DNA of 24,077 nucleotides from Phallusia fumigata (lineage: Eukaryota > Chordata > Ascidiacea > Phlebobranchia > Ascidiidae). Shown piece by piece: positions 11,235-19,842 of the stretch. The DNA lies in contig QXVZ01019761.1 of assembly GCA_008931825.1 (NCBI GenBank), positions 1-24,077 of the forward strand, written 5' to 3'. How positions within the stretch are numbered: the stretch's first letter is position 1; every line of letters begins with the position of its first letter. The notes beneath the pieces are model-generated. The model was not told the origin of the DNA. It made no database searches and saw only the letters and a program-made list of their open reading frames with translations. The translations under genes and the position numbers were made by a program.

Positions 11235-12663
11235 CCAAAATTGAAGCAATGACCACCACCACAGTTTTTGTGCATTTTATGCAGAGAGTTTTTTCTACTT
11301 TGCTGCTATTTATTGTATGGTGCGGGATCCACATTACAATATATTGTGTAACCAATCGTACACTACAGTACATTTAGTCTGATTGCTATGTAGTAGGTTT
11401 TGAGTACCAATCAAAATGTATTGCCCTAAAATTTACTGTTGGGGGCCTTATAATGAAAAATGTTAACTTGCCAACTATTGGCATGATTGTCTGCTTTGGA
11501 CGCTTTTCACCAAATTTCAATTGGCAAACTTTTCATGCAGAGCAGTGGTATTTAATCATGATTAAATTGTAAACTTTATCTTAATGGAAAGTATAAGATT
11601 GACAAATACTTTTCGTTCAGCCTTGCATTTTTCTGTAACGACACTGGTTCTCTGGAGAACCTTAATGTTCAATCCCCTACACTAAAACACTTTGCCTCCT
11701 TAATACGATTGGTATAATTGGAATTTTTTAATGACTATTAATTTGGGGGGAAATTCAATTTTTTGGTGATTGCTAGTGGTGCTTAAAACTTGATTGTCCT
11801 TTACAAAGTCACCAATGTTATCCTCGCTAAAAGCCCTAAGCTCATGTGTTTTGTAAATGAAAACACCAAATTGCAGTTTGCACAAGATATTATGTGAAAA
11901 ACGACTTGTCAACTTATTGCTGTCTGTTTAAACTAGTGCAATAGTTTGCTACAAACACAAAAAGATACATGGTAATAAGCAAATATATCCCCACCTAATA
12001 TTCTTGAAATTTAAGTTTTTTTGAAATGTACTATATGCAAAAATGTGTACTGTTTGTTCACAGCTGGGTCGACAGGAAAACTTTTTAAGCCCCCTCTTTA
12101 AAACAAATACCCATTTATATACAATAACAGGGCTCCTCTTTTTGTTTTTCTGCACTGTGTAGCTTTACAAAACGTTGGTTTCAAAATGTTTTTGTTTTGC
12201 TCGTTGTGTTTAGGTTAGAATACAGTAAAATTCGGCACAAATTTCTGCTTGATATGCTCCAGTTTCAGCACTGAGTTTAATGTAATTCTGCATACACATA
12301 GTTTGAACTCGAAACCTCTGGCTATTTGGACCTGAATTGAGCGGATATAGATCTTCAGATCATGCTCGTTTTGTTTTTGTGTCTATCCTTTGAGAAATAT
12401 GTTAGTGTGGTACTTGTTTTACGTTTGCTGAATCATAACTAAGACTTTTATTCTCTTGCCTACCATTATGTGACAAACAGCAAACTTTTGTCAACACTTG
12501 GAAATGCTAAGTCAAAGGACCAGGCATCAAAATAAGTAATGTTTTCATTACTTGGCTACTGACTAAACTGGGCCCATTTCTTCTGTTTATGCACACAAAT
12601 AATTGGGCAAGCAACAGAGTGTTGCTTAATTTTAATGGCAAAAAGTAGTTGGATTTCAGCCAC
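11235..12663. other. convergent 3' ends, no gene recognised
   Basis: This lies between the DNAJB11 stop and the eL43-like stop, so it should hold both 3' UTRs. A variant poly(A) signal ATTAAA is at 11561-11566 (+). On the minus strand an AATAAA occurs at 12447-12452, about 210 bases after the eL43-like stop. The reading frames in this stretch resemble no protein I know. Confidence 0.4.
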
Positions 12664-13717
12664 TTAAGACTCCTTTTGATCCCTTAATCGCCGCACACCA
12701 TACTTAACGGTAGCAGCCGTAGTAGTCTCAGGTACCCATGCACCTCCAGCAATCTAAACAACAGTCATAAATATCAAACATAAGCAGCGACTTTTTTTCT
12801 GCATAACTTATAGTCCTAAATGAATAATACCATTGTGGGCAGGGACCAAAATATTTGCGCCATGTTTTTAGCAAAGTAAAAGTTGTAGTATAAATTGCAA
12901 TTATTTACAGATATGGTTAATTGCTTTGTTAAAAACAGTCTAGTTTGCCTTTTAGTCAAAGAGGGGCAAAGAAGCTAAGCTATGTAAGCTGAACATCAAG
13001 TCTTGCAAAATATTAAACTCACAGTATCTTAATAATTGATCACCATGGTTAATGCAGGGTAGATCCCACAATAATTTTTTACTTAAAAAAAACTATTTAT
13101 AATTGCTGTGCAAAATAAGGAAGACATCTGGAAGTTTAGATTCTTTAAATGGCACTGTTGATAAAGAAGCTATACATAACCTTACAGTTTCAACACACCT
13201 TGGTGTTAAGAGATTTGCAATACCAGATTCCAACAGCTAATCTTTTAAGGTCATCTTTTCCGCTGGGTCCTGAATTTAACAAAGTAAATCTAAGTAATGG
13301 AGTGTAACAATTGAACTATTATACTTGCAGAGAAATATTACAATAAGTATATTTAGCTTGCTAAGGGAAGATTAAACTGTTGCAGTAAATTGCAACATAA
13401 ACATAAAATTGTTTTATGGACAAAATAGTTATACTTACAATACAAATTATATCAAACTTTGTCACAAAACTGGACTATAAACTACGGTCAAAATTCAGCA
13501 AGTTTTCACGTTTCCCTTTTTGTGACATATTAGGTTTTAAGTTTGTTGGGTTATCTTATGACTGAACTAAGCTGACTGGAAGTATTCTGAGGCAAATTTC
13601 ACCTGTGTATTTTTTGTGCTGGGAGATTTCCATTCTCTTGATAAGCTTCCTTAGCGAAGCACCGTACCTGGTTCCATATTTACCAACAATTCCCACCTTT
13701 CTGGTGCGCTTGGCCAT
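12664..13717 (-). CDS. diverged ribosomal protein eL43 (RPL37A) paralogue
   Basis: The minus-strand exons are 13717-13603, 13269-13199 and 12753-12664, giving 91 residues with GT/AG introns and consistent phases (human RPL37A has 92). The N terminus, [20 protein letters not shown] followed by a [13 protein letters not shown] stretch, is nearly the family consensus. The middle keeps AVGIW at 50-54 and the last exon begins IAGGAW. eL43 is a component of the large ribosomal subunit that normally holds one zinc ion through C-x2-C-x14-C-x2-C. Here only one of these cysteines remains, Cys56. The first is Gly, the second falls in a one-residue deletion (YTGPSGK for YTCxxCGK), and the fourth is Leu59. 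The tail ([17 protein letters not shown]...) is also diverged. There is no premature stop or broken splice site, so this is probably a paralogue beside a canonical gene elsewhere, or a young pseudogene. A TTTTAAAG string just before the ATG could be a cis or trans acceptor. Confidence 0.88.
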
Positions 13718-14426
13718 CTTGAGCCTTTAAAACCAGCAGAATAAAGTCAATTCTTTCACTACAATAAAAAAAAACTGAACACAAATTAAAACACAAACCT
13801 TTGACACAAATCTCGTGTAGAAAAGGACTATATCTCGCACCCAAAGTTTTAAAGCAGGTATTTTCACACTGTTTCGGAGTACTCTTTGGAATACAGATAA
13901 CTGGCAATGACATCGTATGTTTTAAAGCTTCTGTACTGTAGTTTAAACTCATTGGCACTTAATTTCGGCGTTTTTTATTTTTGTGAAAATAGCTAATGCA
14001 ATTGGTGATAGAAGAAGCTTTTGATTTGTTCCGGCGAAATAACCATCGTTACCACAAGTCGAATCTATATGGATAACTTGTTCTTTTACAGGATTTTCTT
14101 ATAGATCAATAGTTAAATTTTAGCCCTGTTGTAACCGGACTGACAACGTTGGTTACATAGAAATTACGCGATCTGACCCTTATGCTAAATAACACTGAAA
14201 ATAGACCAACCAAAACAGTAAGTGCGTTTTTTATATTTATTACAGAATATGTTCAGCTAACATACAACCGACAGCGACACTAGTGGTGACAATGCTTGTA
14301 ACGAAAACGCTTTTCCTTTTAGGTTTTGTTAAAATTTGCAAAGTCAATAAATTTATTCTTTTTTCACTGTTACTATTCATCGTTGACAGTACCATGGTAT
14401 TTTGAATTTTATTTCAGGCTGTATAG
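13718..14426. other. upstream region of eL43-like gene
   Basis: No exon is recognised. A 92-codon reverse frame (13680-13958) overlaps the eL43-like first exon in another frame and is a shadow. The remainder is AT-rich flanking DNA up to the hAT-type element. Confidence 0.35.
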
Positions 14427-14732
14427 CAGAGGTGGGGAACCTATCTAGGACTAAGGGCCGCATGAACTGCACAACACCACACAGACATCAAAAAGCGGCT
14501 GTTACGACACAAAAGTAGCGTCACCAAAAGTGGTTGAATGTGGGGCAATTTTTAAGTAAGTTTGACGTCAAAATACGATTGAATGTTGAAGGCGAAGTTA
14601 TCTGAGGTTGAGGGAATACTTGCACATAACCATTCAATGGGTTTCACTTTGGATTCTATGTTGAATACTTTCACAAAATTATGATGCGGGCCACATTAAA
14701 TAGTCAAGCGGACCGCAGGTTTCCCACCCCTG
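14427..14732. mobile_element. hAT-type MITE, 306 bp
   Basis: The left end CAGAGGTGGGGAACCT and the right end AGGTTTCCCACCCCTG form terminal inverted repeats of the CAGxGGTxxxxAACC type shared by many animal hAT elements. Flanking 8-bp direct repeats CTGTATAG (14419-14426) and CTGTACAA (14733-14740) match at 6 of 8 bases, as expected for an old hAT insertion. Subterminal GGGCCGCATGAAC and GCGGGCCACATTAAA strings are also typical. There is no transposase, so it is non-autonomous. Confidence 0.85.
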
Positions 14733-14856
14733 CTGTACAATGTTTTCGTTCGGAACAAAATCATACACAAAAAACACGTGGTGGTCAAAAAATATTACCA
14801 GCGACACTTCATGAGAACCGTTTATATTGTACAACAAAAGAACGGTATAAGGCAAA

Positions 14857-14930
14857 CATATTGCTGTACAACACTTGGTAACACACGTGTGATGGAGACT
14901 GTGTTAAACAAACAAATGAAACAAATGTGT
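14857..14930. repeat. left part of PLAC8 downstream homology block
   Basis: From TGTACAACACTTGGT onward this aligns with 23603-23680, which lies just downstream of the second PLAC8 copy. In that copy the homology runs straight on to a GACACTTCGG motif. Here it resumes only near 15497, so the intervening DNA looks like later insertion into one paralogue. Confidence 0.6.
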
Positions 14931-15368
14931 TATACAAACTGTCCAAATTTCATCCAATTCGGACACTGTTTAACTATTTGCCCCATTTTAGGGGGCTAGC
15001 GGGGTAACCACTGGGGCTATGGGGTAAAACACATTAATTATTGCACCATAATGACATGTTATACAAACTGTCCAAATTTCATCCAATTCGGACACTGTTT
15101 AACTATTTGCCCCATTTTAGGGGGCTAGCGGGGTAACCACTGGGGCTATGGGGTTAAACTAAACTCATGACACACCGCCTTGACCATATCTACCAGCTGT
15201 GAAAGTTTCATCCAAATCCATTAAACATTTCATGACAAAAGTGCATGGACAAGCTGCAGGGTAGAAAAAGAAAAAAAAGAAAAAAAAAAGAAAAAAAAAA
15301 GAAAAAAAACAAACAAACAGAGTGAAAACAATATGTGTCCCCTTTGGGGAGGGGACCCATAATTATAA
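14931..15368. mobile_element. non-autonomous element: tandem core, A-rich tract, terminal hairpin
   Basis: Two core repeats of period 129 start at 14931 and 15060 and carry AAATTTCATCCAATTCGGAC and GGGGCTAGCGGGGTAACCAC. They are followed by a GTTTCATCCAAATCC motif, a purine tract (15264-15320) made of G-separated A runs, and a hairpin GTCCCC/GGGGAC (15337-15356). A minus-strand relative with the A-rich tract and hairpin lies at 23114-23185. Core tandem repeats, a microsatellite and an end hairpin recall Helentron-associated elements (DINE-1, oyster pearl). That assignment is inference. No ORF is present. Confidence 0.55.
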
Positions 15369-15486
15369 CCAAGGATGGCACAGCACAGTATATGCAGCAA
15401 AAATCATCGACCGGTAAAGTGGTACGGTACGCAATTCGCGACGTACCTCCAACTTAATGCGTACCGTACCTGACTGCCATCCTTGG
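15369..15486. mobile_element. 118-bp palindromic MITE
   Basis: CCAAGGATGGCA (15369-15380) is exactly repeated in inverted orientation at 15475-15486. Nested inside, GTACGGTACGCA and TGCGTACCGTAC form a second inverted repeat, and CGCGACGTACC adds further local symmetry. I see no convincing target-site duplication. It sits about 64 bases past the PLAC8 stop codon (minus strand) and is absent from the second PLAC8 copy, so it is probably a later insertion. Confidence 0.65.
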
Positions 15487-15668
15487 ATTTTACAACCAGA
15501 CACTTCGGAACATAATGTCAAAGGAATTGGGACGAGATACCTCGTAAAATTTAACAACAATTCTTCGCGTATCCAAGAGAGTTCATTTCTCTGGCAAGCT
15601 GGCAAGCAGTGCAAGGCCCACAGAAAGTTGTTGTACAGCAATCGTTGCACAAATCACCCTGAAAAATC

Positions 15669-16535
15669 AAAGATAACCAGTAATTTTGGTGTATCCTTTC
15701 AAACTAACACACAATCGACACAATGCCGCTTAAATGTGGTGAAATGTAAATGTTTGTTTTGTGGTTATTGTTTGTTGAAAACGTTTTGTTTTGTTTACAT
15801 CTAAAGCGCAACGATCTATTGTGCCATCTGCACCAGGCCCGTTTTGGAACTTACGAATAAGGAAAACTCATATCATTGTATTATCCCATGCAAGGTTTGC
15901 GCGCCTAAAACCGAAACATATAATGCACTTATAGTGGCCCTTCTTCCTGGAGCAAGTGTGGTTTTCACACCATCATTGGTACTTCCTCATTTGCGACCCT
16001 TATTTTAAAAGCTAATGGTGGCCTGTACTACTACAGTCGGCAAATTTTACCATTGCTACTTTTCTATTAATTATAGCATATAGCATGTTTGGCAAAGATA
16101 AAGATAACCAGAATTTTTGGGACAGCATATAACTTTTTAAACTAACTTATAACATAATCAACACCAATTTTAGGGTATCGCTTAACGGTTGTGAAAAATG
16201 TTTGTAAAAGTTTATTTGATTATTTTAACGTTTTTTTGTGTTACAACTAAAGCGAGTTTTAACGACCCATTGTGCCATCTGCACCTGGCCCGTTTTTAAA
16301 CCTACGAAGAAGAAAAACTAATATATCTGTGTTATCCTATGCAAGGTATTGCGCGCCGAAAAACAAAAGCTATAAAATGCTTTCAGTCGTCCTTTTTCCG
16401 GGAGCAAGGGTCGTTCCCATCCCTTTATTGGTACTTCCTCATTGTGTGGCCCTTTTTATAAAAGCTTGTGGCTGTACTGCTTGAGGTAGCAAATTTTACC
16501 ATTGTTACTTTTTTATTTATTCACGTTGGTATTTT
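15669..16535. repeat. ~430-450-bp tandem repeat in PLAC8 intron 2
   Basis: Unit A (15669-16099) and unit B (16100 to about 16535) share AAAGATAACCAG, ATTGTGCCATCTGCACC, CCATGCAAGG or CTATGCAAGG, GGTACTTCCTCAT and GCAAATTTTACCATTG in order. Spacing between matched landmarks is 431-451. A third copy occupies 23847-24077 in the same position of the second PLAC8 gene. A 70-codon frame in unit B is not preserved in unit A because of a one-base indel, so I treat the unit as noncoding. Confidence 0.8.
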
Positions 16536-19267
16536 TTGGCTCTCACCGATTCCCTAAAACCCCCAAGCTCAAAGGTTAAGGCGAAACCCTTTTAACTAAA
16601 ATACTTTTTGCCAGTTTCTGAATCAACCTGTTTACTAAATGTCGCTAGTCCAAACACACTGCTCCAAATTTTCCACAAAAAATTTTGCAATAGATTTGAT
16701 TTTTACTAAACCTTTAAAGTCAAATTTTAAATCGAGTCCAAATGTGGGCCTGATGAAGACATTATAGTATTAGCGGTTTGATTGCTTAAAGCGATGAAAA
16801 CTTACTTCAATGTTGTGACGTTCCCTGAAAGCGCTTCTCATTGGCCAGAGACCCTGTCAAAAGCAGCCAACGCAATAACTCTCCCCCATCCGAGACGCCA
16901 TGCTTCCCAGGTAAAAACTTCCACACCACAGTACACAGCAACCTGAAGAAAAGTTGTTCATAAAATTTCGATTTTTAAGCTTTAAACGCAACAAGAGGAC
17001 ACAGATGTATTAGTTTTTCTGCCTTGCTCCTTTGTGTTGTGATAATTATGAGCCAAAAACCACGCCCTCTACCTTACTAATTTAACAGCAGTTCGTCGTA
17101 CACGCGTAACCACAGGTTTGTAGTAATTATAGGCGTCTTAAAAAATATATGCTACACAAAACTTTTACTATGGTACTTTACCGATATTATGCAGAGACAA
17201 TTAACGAAAAGTGTGGTGGTGAAGTAATTGGTTAGAATTAAAAACTTAAGTGTTACCTTTATTACATTAACATAAAGATCGGTTTCGCTAAATTTATATT
17301 CGCTGGATGGGCTTGTTAGATTGAAAACTTAGGTGCAACGCCAGATTGAAAGCAATAAACGAACTTGTAAAAATCACTAGTTTTTATGACGAAAGCTCGT
17401 TTAAACCAGTGATCAATTGCGAACATAAAGAGTTCATTGCAAAATTGATCATTTGATTAATATCTACAATTTGCAAAACACTGCAACAACTTACAGCTGG
17501 TTATTTCGTCGCAACATTGACACACCCCAGATTGCCAGGGTTTCTTCGCTACNCCGTTTTGGAACTTACGAATAAGGAAAACTCATATCATTGTATTATC
17601 CCATGCAAGGTTTGCGCGCCTAAAACCGAAACATATAATGCACTTATAGTGGCCCTTCTTCCTGGAGCAAGTGTGGTTTTCACACCATCATTGGTACTTC
17701 CTCATTTGCGACCCTTATTTTAAAAGCTAATGGTGGCCTGTACTACTACAGTCGGCAAATTTTACCATTGCTACTTTTCTATTAATTATAGCATATAGCA
17801 TGTTTGGCAAAGATAAAGATAACCAGAATTTTTGGGACAGCATATAACTTTTTAAACTAACTTATAACATAATCAACACCAATTTTAGGGTATCGCTTAA
17901 CGGTTGTGAAAAATGTTTGTAAAAGTTTATTTGATTATTTTAACGTTTTTTTGTGTTACAACTAAAGCGAGTTTTAACGACCCATTGTGCCATCTGCACC
18001 TGGCCCGTTTTTAAACCTACGAAGAAGAAAAACTAATATATCTGTGTTATCCTATGCAAGGTATTGCGCGCCGAAAAACAAAAGCTATAAAATGCTTTCA
18101 GTCGTCCTTTTTCCGGGAGCAAGGGTCGTTCCCATCCCTTTATTGGTACTTCCTCATTGTGTGGCCCTTTTTATAAAAGCTTGTGGCTGTACTGCTTGAG
18201 GTAGCAAATTTTACCATTGTTACTTTTTTATTTATTCACGTTGGTATTTTTTGGCTCTCACCGATTCCCTAAAACCCCCAAGCTCAAAGGTTAAGGCGAA
18301 ACCCTTTTAACTAAAATACTTTTTGCCAGTTTCTGAATCAACCTGTTTACTAAATGTCGCTAGTCCAAACACACTGCTCCAAATTTTCCACAAAAAATTT
18401 TGCAATAGATTTGATTTTTACTAAACCTTTAAAGTCAAATTTTAAATCGAGTCCAAATGTGGGCCTGATGAAGACATTATAGTATTAGCGGTTTGATTGC
18501 TTAAAGCGATGAAAACTTACTTCAATGTTGTGACGTTCCCTGAAAGCGCTTCTCATTGGCCAGAGACCCTGTCAAAAGCAGCCAACGCAATAACTCTCCC
18601 CCATCCGAGACGCCATGCTTCCCAGGTAAAAACTTCCACACCACAGTACACAGCAACCTGAAGAAAAGTTGTTCATAAAATTTCGATTTTTAAGCTTTAA
18701 ACGCAACAAGAGGACACAGATGTATTAGTTTTTCTGCCTTGCTCCTTTGTGTTGTGATAATTATGAGCCAAAAACCACGCCCTCTACCTTACTAATTTAA
18801 CAGCAGTTCGTCGTACACGCGTAACCACAGGTTTGTAGTAATTATAGGCGTCTTAAAAAATATATGCTACACAAAACTTTTACTATGGTACTTTACCGAT
18901 ATTATGCAGAGACAATTAACGAAAAGTGTGGTGGTGAAGTAATTGGTTAGAATTAAAAACTTAAGTGTTACCTTTATTACATTAACATAAAGATCGGTTT
19001 CGCTAAATTTATATTCGCTGGATGGGCTTGTTAGATTGAAAACTTAGGTGCAACGCCAGATTGAAAGCAATAAACGAACTTGTAAAAATCACTAGTTTTT
19101 ATGACGAAAGCTCGTTTAAACCAGTGATCAATTGCGAACATAAAGAGTTCATTGCAAAATTGATCATTTGATTAATATCTACAATTTGCAAAACACTGCA
19201 ACAACTTACAGCTGGTTATTTCGTCGCAACATTGACACACCCCAGATTGCCAGGGTTTCTTCGCTAC
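15839..19267. repeat. 1,714-bp direct duplication split by N at 17553
   Basis: Bases 15839-17552 and 17554-19267 match at a constant offset of 1,715, and I found no differences where I compared them. The left copy ends and the right copy begins exactly at the N. The duplicated block contains PLAC8 intron 2, exon 2, intron 1 and the last 58 bases of exon 1 (17495-17552 in the left copy). An unmerged contig overlap explains it best. Confidence 0.9.
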
Positions 19268-19387
19268 AGGCTGTTGGGATATTACAGTTGTGGTTGATGT
19301 GACGTATGTGTTGCCAGGCTGCTGTACCACAACACCAGGGGTGGATTGTTGATGATCTTGTGCATCAACAAACCTGTTGGTCTGCAT

Positions 19388-19565
19388 TAAAAAACTGATA
19401 AAACTAAAGGTGGATTGCACTTGTCTGATTTTGAAAAATTGTTTTGGTTTATAAACTCCCCATTTTCTTTCTCGGCTGTCATCTTTTCAAAATTTGAACC
19501 CAATTAATTATAAGATACAGAAAACCCAGAGCATCCATGTCTATTTTAACACATTTAGTCTAGTT
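19388..19565 (-). other. upstream region of PLAC8-family gene
   Basis: This holds the possible alternative start at 19420 and presumably the promoter or an upstream intron on the minus strand. I see no clear TATA box or exon. Confidence 0.3.
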
Positions 19566-19834
19566 AAGTGATTTCAAAACCAGCTGGACCCTTTAACGTT
19601 TTGACCGAAAGCTGTGGACCCCTTAAATAAAATACCGTTTTGAACAAACAAATGTTCGATCATATGCGGCAGATCTTATGATAACCTGTAGCTTGGTTTC
19701 TAGAGTTGCAGCCGATATACGGCAGGTATTTTCGTTTCGCTACATTGCTTTTATTTTATGTACGCAAAGCACATGGACCCACAAAATCTTTTGTGATCCC
19801 CTAGGGGTTCATATGCCCCCGGTTGGGACCACTG
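19566..19834. mobile_element. hAT-type MITE, 269 bp
   Basis: The right end is GGTTGGGACCACTG, a classic hAT terminus in reverse orientation. The left end AAGTGATTTCAAAACCAGC is its degraded partner. Flanking 8-bp repeats GTCTAGTT (19558-19565) and GGCTAGTT (19835-19842) agree at 7 of 8 bases. Internal GTGGACCCCTT and GATCCCCTAGGGGTTCATATG strings are typical of this family. It has no transposase ORF and shares a 46-bp block with 158-203. Confidence 0.85.
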
Positions 19835-19842
19835 GGCTAGTT

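Larger units (their letters stand above)
15551..19387 (-). pseudogene. PLAC8/cornifelin-family gene with an in-frame TGA
   Basis: The minus-strand exons are 19387-19210, 18657-18521 (an identical copy at 16942-16806) and 15658-15551, with matching phases and GT/AG sites. They total 141 codons including the stop. The protein starts MQTNRFVDAQDH, has a Pro/Gln/Thr-rich leader, then the PLAC8 domain: WQSGVCQCCDEITS, CCCVLWCGSF, MGESYCVGCF, MRSAFRERHNIE, then CNDCCTTTFCGPCTACQLAR, ending KNCC. PLAC8 proteins are small Cys-rich proteins often found at membranes; roles vary. One TGA (18574-18572; copy 16859-16857) interrupts exon 2 after CVGCF, yet the frame stays perfect on both sides. It could be a recent nonsense mutation, a polymorphism or a base error. 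Start uncertain: an in-frame ATG also exists at 19420, and TTTTTTAATGCAG at the start looks like a splice acceptor. Intron 2 carries a repeated ~430-bp unit and is inflated by an assembly duplication. Confidence 0.85.

Noticed and set aside
15363-15804. Frames on both strands over 15.36-15.80 kb
   Set aside because: They read through the palindromic MITE and the PLAC8 last exon in wrong frames. The correct exon 3 frame is 15658-15551 (-).
16272-16484. 70-codon frame, identical to one at 17987-18199, as a conserved small gene
   Set aside because: The two are identical only because of the assembly duplication. The related unit at 15669 has a one-base indel and differences that are not biased to third positions.
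18572-18574. TGA in PLAC8 as a selenocysteine codon
   Set aside because: The aligned family position is not a Cys and I see no SECIS-like structure. I cannot exclude it fully without a fold search.
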